The notes under the pieces are model-generated. The model was given only the letters and a program-made list of their open reading frames with translations. It had not been told where the DNA came from and searched no databases. From Promethearchaeota archaeon (GTDB lineage: Archaea; Asgardarchaeota; Lokiarchaeia; Sigynarchaeales; SOKP01), in the NCBI GenBank assembly GCA_019057775.1, contig JAHLWT010000221.1, forward strand, positions 1 to 25,976: 25,976 nucleotides of DNA, in the 5' to 3' direction. This document shows, piece after piece, positions 15,252-23,568 of the stretch; positions within the stretch are counted from its first letter, which is position 1; each line of letters starts with the position of its first letter. A program made the translations under genes and the position numbers.

Positions 15252-16535
15252 TTATTCCCTCCTTGAATTTAAGTGTATTGAAATAATTGTTGAAGCAACC
15301 AAAAGAACGCTTGCTAGTAGTACTATAATCGGACCTAATCCCTTTAATGCCGATATTATAAATGCCCAATTAATAGTAAAAATGTGGAGCACAGTAAATA
15401 AAATGTAAAATACGAGTCCTATTGCAAAAGCATTAGATATTGTCTTGACTTTTTCCCATTTAAAATTAATAGTAGCCATTTGAACAAACAGTAAGTAGAA
15501 ATTCAAATACATGATTATCAATGAAATCGATACCAAAATAGCTGCTATATATGTGAGGATTCTACCCATAAATAAAAATAAACAAAGTGATACAATCATA
15601 ACACCATTCAATATTGCTACTATTTTAATATTTGATAGGGTTTGTCTTTTAACACGAAAGATGATCAAAATGAAGACTATTAAAGCAACGATACTTAAAA
15701 TGTTATTAACATAATAGCTCGTTGCTGTATAATGGGCGATAATATTTGGATACAAGAATATGTTAAATAACAGAAACCAAAAAGCTCCAACTCCAGCGAA
15801 AATTAATGAATATCTAGTACTTTTTTTATTTTGGTCATTTTTCTCATCTAAATCCGAAGAAATAGTAAATCTTGGGAAATACAATCTCGTAAAATAGATA
15901 CAGAAAAGTGTTAATGGAATTTGAATAAATAACCAAATATATTGAGTAACGTACCAAAATTCCGCGCTTAATCCCGGTGGTAATAAAGAAATATCCTGAG
16001 AGAAACCAATTGTTCTGATTAGATAATCCAGAAGAAAAGCGCACATTATGGAAAATATCACAAAAATTATCTTGTTAGCTGAATTAATTTCGATTTTTTC
16101 ATCTTTAATCCAAAGTGTAAGGAACGTACTTATAAACATTCCATAAACACTTACCGCTATTCCAGAAAAGATTGTTTGCCAAATATTGGGTAAATGAAAG
16201 GCTATTAAAAGTCTACAAATCGCTATAACATAGATAGAAACCATTAAAACTCGCTTTATACCAACTTTTTTGCATATCGTGTTAGTTAGAGCTGGTAATA
16301 CAAAAAAGACTAAAGTTAGAAGTATGGGTAGATTCTCAGCAATATTTTCATAAAACACCACATGAGATAGAGCGACGTACACCCCAGGTAAAAATACTCT
16401 TAAAGCTTGAATGAAAAATAAGGTCAGTATTACTAGATTGAAGAATAACGTATAAAATGGTTTAGATTGAAGTTTGCTCTCAATTTCATCGAAGGAAAAT
16501 TCTAAATCTGATTTTTTTTCCATTTCTGTATTCAA
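15252..16535 (-). CDS. 12-TM membrane protein, split CWH43-like N-terminal module
   Basis: 427 residues with about 12 hydrophobic helices in two groups of six, parted by a charged loop near residues 225-240 (SSDLDEKNDQNKKSTR). It aligns by eye with residues 10-415 of the fused protein: ICRLLIAF vs ISRLISPF, SGIAVSVYGMFISTFL vs SGLGVGCFMLFLPSFF, and the start of the second half (NIFLYPNIIAHYT vs NYFAFSSPTVISRWT). It lacks the final helix and EEP domain, which the next gene supplies. The start is TTG 16535 or ATG 16523 (residue 5), after a 39-residue hydrophilic cytoplasmic tail. A TATA-like TTTATAAAT near 16566-16574 may drive this two-gene operon. MFS-like general topology is an alternative but no MFS motif is seen. 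Confidence 0.75.
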   Translation of the reverse strand: MNTEMEKKSDLEFSFDEIESKLQSKPFYTLFFNLVILTLFFIQALRVFLPGVYVALSHVVFYENIAENLPILLTLVFFVLPALTNTICKKVGIKRVLMVSIYVIAICRLLIAFHLPNIWQTIFSGIAVSVYGMFISTFLTLWIKDEKIEINSANKIIFVIFSIMCAFLLDYLIRTIGFSQDISLLPPGLSAEFWYVTQYIWLFIQIPLTLFCIYFTRLYFPRFTISSDLDEKNDQNKKSTRYSLIFAGVGAFWFLLFNIFLYPNIIAHYTATSYYVNNILSIVALIVFILIIFRVKRQTLSNIKIVAILNGVMIVSLCLFLFMGRILTYIAAILVSISLIIMYLNFYLLFVQMATINFKWEKVKTISNAFAIGLVFYILFTVLHIFTINWAFIISALKGLGPIIVLLASVLLVASTIISIHLNSRRE

Positions 16536-16592
16536 ATCTTGTTTTTAATAATATCTCCCTAACATTATTTATAAATTTTAATCTAAGGAGGT

Positions 16593-16994
16593 TTAATAAT
16601 CTATTTTTTTGACCTTGATATTTTCCACATCATTAAAGTAACTTTCCGTAGTATAGATAAATATTTTCTGAGTTAACACTTCAGCAATCATTATTGCATC
16701 TACCATTGATAGGAATTTATATTTACATTTAAGTTCTCCAGCCAATATTGACACGTTATCGCTAATAGGTATAAACTTAATTATATTACTTTGACGGAGA
16801 TTTTCCATAATAATTTGAGCGTTAATTTTTCCTTTTTCCCTGCATAAATGATTAAACAGTTCAATATAATTTAATTGTGAAGATATGAAATTATAATGAT
16901 TTTTTTTCTTAGCTCTAATCTCTTTAATTGTTTCTTCATGATTACTTTGGTATAAGCTAATAACCCCCGAATCAAGAAAAATAATATTTTTCAT
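16593..16994 (-). CDS. vapC: VapC-like PIN-domain ribonuclease toxin
   Basis: 133 residues, the usual size of VapC. The acidic metal-binding residues of a PIN domain are visible: Asp8 in FLDSGVISLY, Glu45 in LNYIELFNHL, Asp99 in LSMVDAIMIAEVL, and a fourth acid (Glu117) in IYTTESYFNDV near the end. PIN toxins cut tRNA or rRNA at specific sites to stop translation. The start ATG shares its A with the TAA stop of the upstream antitoxin gene, so the pair is translationally coupled. Asp99 lies in the normal helix and nothing key is missing, so this system looks intact, unlike the broken VapB/VapC pair at 4262-4553. Confidence 0.85.
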   Translation of the reverse strand: MKNIIFLDSGVISLYQSNHEETIKEIRAKKKNHYNFISSQLNYIELFNHLCREKGKINAQIIMENLRQSNIIKFIPISDNVSILAGELKCKYKFLSMVDAIMIAEVLTQKIFIYTTESYFNDVENIKVKKIDY

Positions 16995-17257
16995 TAAGAT
17001 TTCCCCAGGTACAATTTGTCTTTCTCAATTTCTATTTCTTTTTTGCGTTCTTTCGAGATTTCTTCAATGATCTTGATACCTGTTTCTGTATCTAAGATTG
17101 ATTGCATTTTCTTATCAGAAAGATGAGGCAATATTTTAATTCCTTCTAAAGGGTGATCAATTATTATTACTTTATCACCATCTTTCCACCCATATTTCTT
17201 CCGTATTCCTGAAGGAATCGTGATCCGTCCGTGATTACTTAATTTTATTATTGTCAT
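16994..17257 (-). CDS. vapB: AbrB/SpoVT-type antitoxin
   Basis: 87 residues from ATG 17257 (an earlier ATG at 17275 would add six residues). The N-terminal swapped-hairpin DNA-binding domain is clear: MTIIKLSNHGRITIPSGIRKKYGWKDGDKVIII, the 'G-R-I-T-I-P-x-x-I-R' signature of AbrB-like antitoxins. The C-terminal half (from LSDKKMQSIL) is charged and helical, the part that holds the PIN toxin. The start at 17257 is preferred because the domain begins there in relatives and because a TATA box (TATTTAAA, 17282-17289) is centred 28 bp upstream, giving a leaderless mRNA. The antitoxin, alone or with toxin, presumably represses this promoter. Confidence 0.85.
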   Translation of the reverse strand: MTIIKLSNHGRITIPSGIRKKYGWKDGDKVIIIDHPLEGIKILPHLSDKKMQSILDTETGIKIIEEISKERKKEIEIEKDKLYLGKS

Positions 17258-17280
17258 GTTATATAAATAGAGCATTGCAA

Positions 17281-17290
17281 ATTTAAATAT
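17281..17290 (-). promoter_or_regulatory. TATA box of the toxin-antitoxin operon
   Basis: ATATTTAAAT on the minus strand, centred 28 bp before ATG 17257. A second TATA-like run (17259-17269) lies too close to the start to serve it. Confidence 0.4.
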
Positions 17291-17489
17291 GCTTATAATT
17301 TTCAGGATTTGCTTAGCATATCACTATTGGAATATCGAATTGCCATCCAAAATTCATTTAAAATTTGTTATTAAAAGTTGGTCTATACAAATTTTTTATT
17401 AGGCATGACTAATTTTTAAAGTATAAGTCAAAAAAAATTTGCTTTTTTTAAAGAAATTCTAAATATTACAAACCATAGGTAAATAAAAA

Positions 17490-17975
17490 ATGAAGCATGA
17501 CCATGATCGTAGATTGGGAATAGAAGCTCCACATTCTCATCTAATACAAGCTCTCTCTCCGATTATTTTTACAATAATATTGACTTTAGATTCAATAGTT
17601 TTCTCGTTTTCAGTAGTTCTAAATGACTTTGTTCCATTGATAGTTAGACTTATTATGTTTATTGTTGTAATCGCCATAGCTTTCGCATTTATTCGTGCTT
17701 CTCACAATATTTTATTTCGCCAACCTGAAAATAAGGATGAGCTCATAACTAATGGAATTCTTGGGCATGTAAGAAATCCAATGTATTTTGGTGTCCTCTT
17801 AATTTATCTCGCATTCATTTTCTTATCGATTTCCCTGATTTCTATAGTGCTTTGGATCATTATAATTGTTATTTATGATAAATTGGCTTCTTATGAAGAA
17901 AAACAACTTGAAAAACTATTTGGAGAAAAATACTTGGAATACAAGAAAAAAGTACCAAAATGGATTCCGCGTTAA
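17490..17975 (+). CDS. ICMT/PEMT-family membrane methyltransferase
   Basis: 161 residues with about four transmembrane helices. The C-terminal half carries the S-adenosylmethionine-binding signature of the isoprenylcysteine carboxyl methyltransferase/phospholipid methyltransferase superfamily: LITNGILGHVRNPMYFGVLL (85-104, with the invariant R-N-P-x-Y) and, after the last helix pair, YEEKQLEKLFGEKYLEYKKK with the conserved Glu, ending VPKWIPR. Such enzymes methylate lipids, prenylcysteines or small thiols at the membrane face. The N-terminus is unusual: MKHDHDRRLGIEAPHSHL has four His in 17 residues and could bind a metal. AGG about 14 bp upstream of the ATG is a weak ribosome site. The substrate is unknown; lipid methylation is the broad expectation. 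Confidence 0.82.
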   Translation: MKHDHDRRLGIEAPHSHLIQALSPIIFTIILTLDSIVFSFSVVLNDFVPLIVRLIMFIVVIAIAFAFIRASHNILFRQPENKDELITNGILGHVRNPMYFGVLLIYLAFIFLSISLISIVLWIIIIVIYDKLASYEEKQLEKLFGEKYLEYKKKVPKWIPR

Positions 17976-17981
17976 TTTTAA

Positions 17982-17992
17982 TTTTTTTTTTT
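17982..17992. terminator. T11 tract between convergent genes
   Basis: Eleven consecutive T directly after the methyltransferase stop and before the end of the convergent acyl-CoA dehydrogenase. It fits oligo-U termination of the plus-strand transcript. Confidence 0.4.
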
Positions 17993-18002
17993 AAATTTTC
18001 AA

Positions 18003-19265
18003 TTATAAAAGAGATATCATGTCTTTAATTGCTCTACTAACCAAATAAAGCTGGATGTTTCGGGCACCTCCTATTATTTCCTGAACTTTAGCAACCTCTA
18101 ACGCTTTATCAATCCTTAAATTATCGGTAAAAGCTATTCCACCACACAATTGTTGGGTTTCATAAGAAATTTTATGAGCTAAATGTGATGCGAGATATTT
18201 TGTACCAGAACTAAAGGAAGCATTATATTTAATGAATTTTTGTTGATTAAAATGATTATGTTCAATTGTTTTGTTATACTCAATAGCAGATCTAAGTCCC
18301 AATTCTGTCGCGGCCATGAGTTCTATAAAATTCTGAGTTTGAGGAAAGGAAACCGCTTGAAAATCATATATAGGTCGGTTAAATTGAAATCTTAAATTTG
18401 TATAAATAAGTCCTGTAACTGCTGTTAACCACGCAATCCCTAAACTAGAACCAATGATCGAACATCTTTCAGCCACAAGCCCAGAAAACAAATTTTTATA
18501 CCCTTTACCTTTACCTCCAAGAACATTTTCTCTCGGGATTTTAACAGAATTAAATAGAGTCTGCCCTATTTCGACCCGTGGGACAGATTGAATGCCAAGC
18601 CTATTTGTTGTTAATCCATCATGTTCTCTTTCAGCGATTGCTTGATACATGGTTCCTCGTGGATCTGACACATCTGAAACTCCATAGACGATAAAATAAT
18701 CTGCGATTGGACCATTCGTCGTGTATAATTTTTCTCCATTAAAAATTAAATGTTCCCCTTTATCAATAACCGTAGTTTCCATGTTAACAGCATCAGAGCC
18801 ATGTCTTCTTTCAGTGATACAAATACATCCAATCTTTTTACCTGTCATTATTTGATTCAAAATTTCAGAAATTCTATCTCCTTTACCAAACTGAAACAAT
18901 GGATTAGCAAATATTACCCCCGTTACCACTCTCGCCAAATCTAATTCAGGATCAACGATCGATATTGCCATTGCTAAAAGCATTTCATAACGCATGTTAT
19001 ATTTTTCAAAATCTCCATGAGGATTTAATCTCTGAATATAATTTTTCTTGCCTAGGATTGGAAAAAGATCATAAACCTCTTCATTTAAATTTATTTTTGG
19101 CTCAATTTCTTTGAGTAAGAATGATTCTAACTCTTCTAAGAATTCCCGCTCCTCCTCTGTTATAAGTGGAATAATAAAGTTATTGAAAATTTTATATATA
19201 TTTTCTGTTTTTAATTTTTCTTTTATTTCTTCCTCTAAAATATCAACACCGGTAATCATTTTCAT
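18003..19265 (-). CDS. Acyl-CoA dehydrogenase, isovaleryl-CoA-dehydrogenase-like active-site layout
   Basis: 420 residues with the complete flavin-dependent fold: N-terminal helices (35-140), middle beta domain with CICITERRHGSDAVNMET (147-163) and FNGEKLYTTNG, and C-terminal helices with RFQFNRPIYDFQ and QQLCGGIAFTDNLRIDKA. The usual catalytic Glu in the 'Y-E-G-T' loop is absent: the loop reads EIIGGARNIQ with Gly399-Gly400. A Glu is present at residue 266 in GLVAERCSII, the helix position used as base by isovaleryl-CoA dehydrogenase (GLDLERLV). So it is probably active on branched or short acyl-CoA. GGAAGGTGAT just upstream supports ATG 19265. The electron acceptor (normally ETF) is not in the window. 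It is divergent from the M20 peptidase. Confidence 0.9.
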   Translation of the reverse strand: MKMITGVDILEEEIKEKLKTENIYKIFNNFIIPLITEEEREFLEELESFLLKEIEPKINLNEEVYDLFPILGKKNYIQRLNPHGDFEKYNMRYEMLLAMAISIVDPELDLARVVTGVIFANPLFQFGKGDRISEILNQIMTGKKIGCICITERRHGSDAVNMETTVIDKGEHLIFNGEKLYTTNGPIADYFIVYGVSDVSDPRGTMYQAIAEREHDGLTTNRLGIQSVPRVEIGQTLFNSVKIPRENVLGGKGKGYKNLFSGLVAERCSIIGSSLGIAWLTAVTGLIYTNLRFQFNRPIYDFQAVSFPQTQNFIELMAATELGLRSAIEYNKTIEHNHFNQQKFIKYNASFSSGTKYLASHLAHKISYETQQLCGGIAFTDNLRIDKALEVAKVQEIIGGARNIQLYLVSRAIKDMISLL

Positions 19266-19382
19266 TCATCTATCACCTTCCATTCTAACATGATTAAGAT
19301 AATATAATAATTAGTAGAAATAACATACTTCAATTTAAAAAAATATGGAAAATAGGTATTGATAAATGCTTTTGATTTAATA

Positions 19383-19392
19383 AACTATAGTT
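19383..19392. promoter_or_regulatory. 10-bp palindrome matching the core of the ChrB-operon palindrome
   Basis: AACTATAGTT lies about 45 bp upstream of the M20 peptidase TATA box, in the gap between divergent genes. It is the exact core of the site at 7963-7976. In AT-rich DNA a chance match is possible. Confidence 0.2.
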
Positions 19393-19426
19393 ATTAATAT
19401 ATGTTTAAATTCCAATAACCACAGTT

Positions 19427-19437
19427 TTTATATATTT
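19427..19437 (+). promoter_or_regulatory. TATA box of the M20 peptidase gene
   Basis: TTTATATATTT, centred about 24 bp before ATG 19456. This spacing gives a leaderless transcript and favours ATG 19456 over GTG 19444. Confidence 0.5.
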
Positions 19438-19455
19438 AAAATCGTGATAAAAAAG

Positions 19456-20745
19456 ATGGTGAATTTAGAACAAATTTATTCTGAAGTGGATAAATTTGAT
19501 GAGAAAGAAATCATTGATGTTTTGCAAGCACTAATAAAGGTCAAAACAATAGTTCCCCCTGGTGACACATATCGAGAGTATGTTGATATTCTTATTCCTT
19601 ACTTCAAAGATTTAGGATTTAATTTAGAAGAAGTAATCGTTCCAGAAGAACTTGTTAAAGAAATTCCTGGACCAATGGAGGGACCACGCATAAATCTTGT
19701 AGCAACAAAAGAATACGGTCAAGAGAAATATATAAGTTTTTATGGGCATATGGATGTTGTTCCAGCGCCCACCAAAGGAGAAGAAAAATGGCGTTTCCCT
19801 CCTTTTGAAGCAACGATGACTAAAAGAGGGAAGATTTATGGCCGAGGAGTCGCTGATATGAAAGGTGCTATGGCTGCTTTAATTTTATCTCTCCAAATAA
19901 TTGAAAACTTAAATTTAACACCAAACTATAACATACGCGTTCTGAATTGCACTGACGAAGAAATCGGAATCTATCCTGGAGTTCGATATCTAGCTGAACA
20001 AGGATATGTTAAAGGGACAGTTTTCTGTATGGAATTTGCTATAATGCCCATTATCCCTATTGGATTTGCAGGTACTTTAAATGTTACCGTTGAAACAATT
20101 GGAAGGAGTTGTCATTCCGGTATGAACTTTTTAGGAATAAATGCTCTAGAAGAGATGATTCCTATTTTAAACGAGCTTATGGAATTGAAAAGAGAAGTCG
20201 AAAAAAGGGAAAGTGAAGATATCCCAGGCTTACCACTACCTGAAGTGAAAGGAAGAAGTAAAATGAGTCCTATGTTTAATTTGGATATAATTAAATCGGG
20301 TGAAAAATCAAATATTGTACCAGATCTTTGCCAACTAATAATTAATCGACGAATTATTCCAGATGAAAGTTATGAAGAGGTAAGAAAGGAAATTTTGGAA
20401 AGTATTAAAAAAGGAGAGGCAAGGAGTAAGGCATTAAAAGTGAAAACTCACTTTTCTTATGATTATCCTTCTTTAAGAATTAATCCGGATGCGCCTGATG
20501 TACTGCGGATGAAGGAAGTTATAAAATTAGTTCAAAATGTTCCTGAAGAAAAAATTCAAAAGATTGGAATGGCTGGGTCTTTAGATATGGGGTATGTGGC
20601 TCAGATTTTAAATACAGATGATATTATTGTACACGGTGTAGCGAACCCTGGCTCTAACGCTCATGGTGTGAACGAGACTATCAAATTAAGTGATTTTAAA
20701 ACTTATATGAAAGAAATAATTGTATTTTTATGCGCAGATTTATAA
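19456..20745 (+). CDS. M20-family metallopeptidase/deacylase (ArgE/DapE-like)
   Basis: 429 residues from ATG 19456; GTG 19444 would add four. Residue numbers here count from the GTG. Zinc-site landmarks: GHMDVVP (His102, Asp104), GRGVADMKGAMAA (Asp138, bridging), DEEIG (base Glu172 and ligand Glu173), CMEFA (Glu197) and a C-terminal NAHGVNE (His407). A lid/dimerisation domain lies between about 205 and 320. This is the di-zinc ArgE/DapE/carboxypeptidase-G2 family, which removes N-acyl groups or cleaves C-terminal residues in the cytoplasm. The substrate cannot be assigned; arginine or lysine biosynthesis genes are not nearby. It is divergent from the acyl-CoA dehydrogenase and followed by the ZIP transporter after 77 bp on the same strand. 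Confidence 0.9.
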   Translation: MVNLEQIYSEVDKFDEKEIIDVLQALIKVKTIVPPGDTYREYVDILIPYFKDLGFNLEEVIVPEELVKEIPGPMEGPRINLVATKEYGQEKYISFYGHMDVVPAPTKGEEKWRFPPFEATMTKRGKIYGRGVADMKGAMAALILSLQIIENLNLTPNYNIRVLNCTDEEIGIYPGVRYLAEQGYVKGTVFCMEFAIMPIIPIGFAGTLNVTVETIGRSCHSGMNFLGINALEEMIPILNELMELKREVEKRESEDIPGLPLPEVKGRSKMSPMFNLDIIKSGEKSNIVPDLCQLIINRRIIPDESYEEVRKEILESIKKGEARSKALKVKTHFSYDYPSLRINPDAPDVLRMKEVIKLVQNVPEEKIQKIGMAGSLDMGYVAQILNTDDIIVHGVANPGSNAHGVNETIKLSDFKTYMKEIIVFLCADL

Positions 20746-20822
20746 AATAATAGTAATATTTTTTTTCATGACAATTTTATAATATGCTATTAAATAAAAA
20801 AGAGTAAAGAGGCTTGATATAG

Positions 20823-21662
20823 ATGGAGGCATTATTAGGTTTTTTAATGATATTAATCATCAGTTTTTTTAGCTTAATAGGAGTATTCATGATCTCTCTC
20901 AGAGATAAGACTTTAGATAAAATACTATTCATTTTAATAGCATTTGCTACCGGTACAATTCTAGCTACTGCCTTATTTGATCTAATTCCCGAATCTCTCC
21001 ACCATCTTGAAGAATTAAACGCAGGAGGTGCGGGTATAGCTGAAAATCTTCTCTTCACTGTAGTTATTTTCGGTTTTATAATCTTCTTTATTATAGAGCG
21101 CTTTATTTATTGGTTCCATGGGCATGCACATGAAACGGATAACCAATTAGTTTGTTATGACACTTTCGCAGAAGGCACCGATAAAGCAGTAAATAGAGGT
21201 AATAAGATAAAAAGTTTTGCACTTCTTAATTTAGTTGGTGATGGATTACATAACCTATTAGATGGTATCATTATAATGGTTGCATTCCTAAGTGGAATTG
21301 GGAATGGGATAATTGTCACACTAGCTGTTTTATTCCATGAAATACCACAAGAGATTGGAGATTTCGGAATTCTTGTATATGGGGGGTTTTCTAAGAAGAA
21401 GGCTCTTTTATTTAACTTTGGAAGCGCTTTAGTTGCATTACTGGGGGGATTAATTGCATTTCTCCTGGTAGATGCGATAGAGTTATTTAATTTCTTTTTC
21501 TTAGCTTTTTCTGGTGGTGGATTCTTATACATAGCGAGTACTGAACTCATGCCCGAAATGTTAGAAGAAAAAGACTTGAAGAAATCTATTATTCAAGCCT
21601 TAGTATTCTTAAGTGGCATAATTATTATTATGGCCTTAGTGATTGCTTTACCACATGAATAA
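20823..21662 (+). CDS. ZIP-family divalent metal transporter
   Basis: 279 residues with about eight membrane helices. The ZIP binuclear metal centre is plain: helix 4 has LVGDGLHNLLDG (His143, Asn144, Asp147) and helix 5 has VLFHEIPQEIGDFG (His172, Glu173, Glu177). A histidine-containing cytoplasmic loop (WFHGHAHE, His99, His101, His103) lies between helices 3 and 4, as in other ZIPs that sense zinc. The protein moves Zn2+, Fe2+ or similar into the cytoplasm. The ATG follows GAGG by about 10 bp. It follows the zinc-dependent M20 peptidase, so shared metal need is possible. The HEIPQEIGDF form is the GufA/ZIP11-like subgroup by general resemblance. Confidence 0.92.
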   Translation: MEALLGFLMILIISFFSLIGVFMISLRDKTLDKILFILIAFATGTILATALFDLIPESLHHLEELNAGGAGIAENLLFTVVIFGFIIFFIIERFIYWFHGHAHETDNQLVCYDTFAEGTDKAVNRGNKIKSFALLNLVGDGLHNLLDGIIIMVAFLSGIGNGIIVTLAVLFHEIPQEIGDFGILVYGGFSKKKALLFNFGSALVALLGGLIAFLLVDAIELFNFFFLAFSGGGFLYIASTELMPEMLEEKDLKKSIIQALVFLSGIIIIMALVIALPHE

Positions 21663-21768
21663 TTAGAAACCCTATTATTTTCCAAATTGGAAGACATAAT
21701 CTAAATTTTTAAAATTTCTTAAAGATTATTCAAACTAATCTAATTAATAGAATGAGAAAGAAAAATTA

Positions 21769-23508
21769 ATGACAATATTATTAAATCCTAAAAAACATGA
21801 ACGTTATTATCCCGATGAGGATTCTAAGGAAATCATGCTTAAAACTATCGAATTTTTCGAAAATAAGGGGAAAGCGAAACTTAAGGAAGATGATCGTAAA
21901 AGAGTATGGTATTCTGATTTTATCGATTTTCAGGGTAACAATAATTTTTTTGCCAAGCTTTTAACACCCAGTCAATATGGCGAAAATGAGAACTATCGCT
22001 GGGATACTTGGCGTATATGTGAATTCAATGAAATTCTCGGCTTTTATGAACTGGGATACTGGTATACATGGCAAGTTTCAATTTTAGGACTTGGACCCAT
22101 ATGGATGAGTAAAAATGAAGAGATAAAAAAGAAAGCGGCGCGTTTACTTAAAGAGGGAGCAATATTCGCATTTGGCCTTTCAGAAAAAGCACATGGGGCA
22201 GATATTTATGGAACTGAGATGAAACTTACAATGCAACAAAATGAAACATATAGGGCTAATGGAGAGAAATATTATATTGGCAATGGTAACGAGGCAGAGA
22301 TGGTATCCACCTTTGGAAAACTTGCTGATAGTGATGGAAATCTCCCACCGTATGACATGAAAAATAAAGATCAATATGTCTTTTTTGTCGCAAATTATAA
22401 ACACAAGAATTATGATTTGATTAAAAATATCTGCGATAGTCAAAATTTCGTTGCCAATTTTGCACTTCATGATTATCCTATAATGGAAGAAGATATTCTC
22501 TCCAAAGGAGAAGAAGCATGGAATGCTGCACTCAATACTATAAATGTGGGTAAATATAATTTAGGTTGGGCTTCAATTGGTATTTGTACACATGCATTTT
22601 ATGAAGCAATTCATCATGCTGCTAACCGGAGACTCTATAAAATGTATGTTACTGATTTTCAACATGTCAAACAAAGTTTTGTGGATGCGTATACTCGGTT
22701 AGTAGCTATGAAGTTATTTGGATTACGAACAGCTGATTACATGCGTATTGCCTCTAAAAAAGATCGACGATACCTGCTTTATGCCCCAGTTATGAAGATG
22801 AAAACAACTACGCAAGGAGAAGAAGTGATCAATCTCTTATGGGATGTTATTGCTGCCAAGGGTTTTGAAAAAGATATGTATTTCGAGAGCGCAGCACGAG
22901 ATATTCGTTCTTTACCAAAACTCGAGGGCACTGTTCATGTTAATATCGCCTTAATTTTGAAGTTCATGCTTAACTTCTTCATGAATCATAAGAATTATGA
23001 GGAGGTTCCCAAACAAGATCAAGTTGCGAATGATTCCTTCCTTTTTGATCAAGGTCCAGCACGAGGACTTGGGCGCGTTCGTCTTCATGATTGGAAACCC
23101 GCATTCGAGAAATATAATTTACCTAATGTTAAAATTTTCCTAGAACAAATTAATTTGTTTAACCTTCTCGGCACTAAAGCAACTCCTGATATTGAACAAC
23201 AAAAGGATATGGATTTCATGCTCTCTGGAATTGGTGAGATCTTTTCTCTTATTGTCTATGCTCACCTTATCATTGAAAATACTCCGATATACAACATTGA
23301 TGAAGATACTGTTGATCAAATTTTTGATTATTTAGTAAGAGATTTCTCAAAATATGCTCTGAACCTCTATCAAAAATCAAGCACGACTCCTGAACAAATG
23401 GATTGGTGTTTAAAAATGATAAAAAAACCTAATGTAGATGAAGAAAGATTTAAGAGAGTCTGGAACGTTGTGCACTCTTTAAAAGACGCGTATCAAATGA
23501 ATGATTAA
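21769..23508 (+). CDS. Large acyl-CoA dehydrogenase (579 residues)
   Basis: A long member of the acyl-CoA dehydrogenase family. The middle domain shows FAFGLSEKAHGADIYGTEM (about 134-151) and YRANGEKYYIGNG, the equivalents of the flavin-binding 'T-E-x-x-x-G-S-D' and 'G-x-K-x-x-I-x-N-G' motifs. The base Glu386 lies in LPKLEGTVHVN, the 'E-G-T' position of medium-chain enzymes. About 150 extra residues follow (430-579) with a helical domain, a form known among long ACADs and often annotated acyl-CoA dehydrogenase with no exact substrate. It differs in size and base position from the enzyme at 18003, so the two are not recent duplicates. It is convergent with the Fe-S protein gene 60 bp away, which might act in the same redox chain. 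Confidence 0.88.
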   Translation: MTILLNPKKHERYYPDEDSKEIMLKTIEFFENKGKAKLKEDDRKRVWYSDFIDFQGNNNFFAKLLTPSQYGENENYRWDTWRICEFNEILGFYELGYWYTWQVSILGLGPIWMSKNEEIKKKAARLLKEGAIFAFGLSEKAHGADIYGTEMKLTMQQNETYRANGEKYYIGNGNEAEMVSTFGKLADSDGNLPPYDMKNKDQYVFFVANYKHKNYDLIKNICDSQNFVANFALHDYPIMEEDILSKGEEAWNAALNTINVGKYNLGWASIGICTHAFYEAIHHAANRRLYKMYVTDFQHVKQSFVDAYTRLVAMKLFGLRTADYMRIASKKDRRYLLYAPVMKMKTTTQGEEVINLLWDVIAAKGFEKDMYFESAARDIRSLPKLEGTVHVNIALILKFMLNFFMNHKNYEEVPKQDQVANDSFLFDQGPARGLGRVRLHDWKPAFEKYNLPNVKIFLEQINLFNLLGTKATPDIEQQKDMDFMLSGIGEIFSLIVYAHLIIENTPIYNIDEDTVDQIFDYLVRDFSKYALNLYQKSSTTPEQMDWCLKMIKKPNVDEERFKRVWNVVHSLKDAYQMND

Positions 23509-23568
23509 AATTATCTTCCTATTTTTATTTTTATTATTTTGTAATGACTAACTCTATCTATTACCAAA

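Noticed and set aside
15247..15254. The 4-bp gap between the 12-TM gene and the EEP gene as a frameshift-broken fusion
   Set aside because: The EEP gene has its own ATG, a strong AAGGAGGG site at good spacing and its own membrane helix, so it reads as an intact coupled operon.
21155..21550. Minus-strand frame of 131 codons
   Set aside because: It lies wholly inside the ZIP transporter gene, whose metal-site motifs make the plus frame certain.
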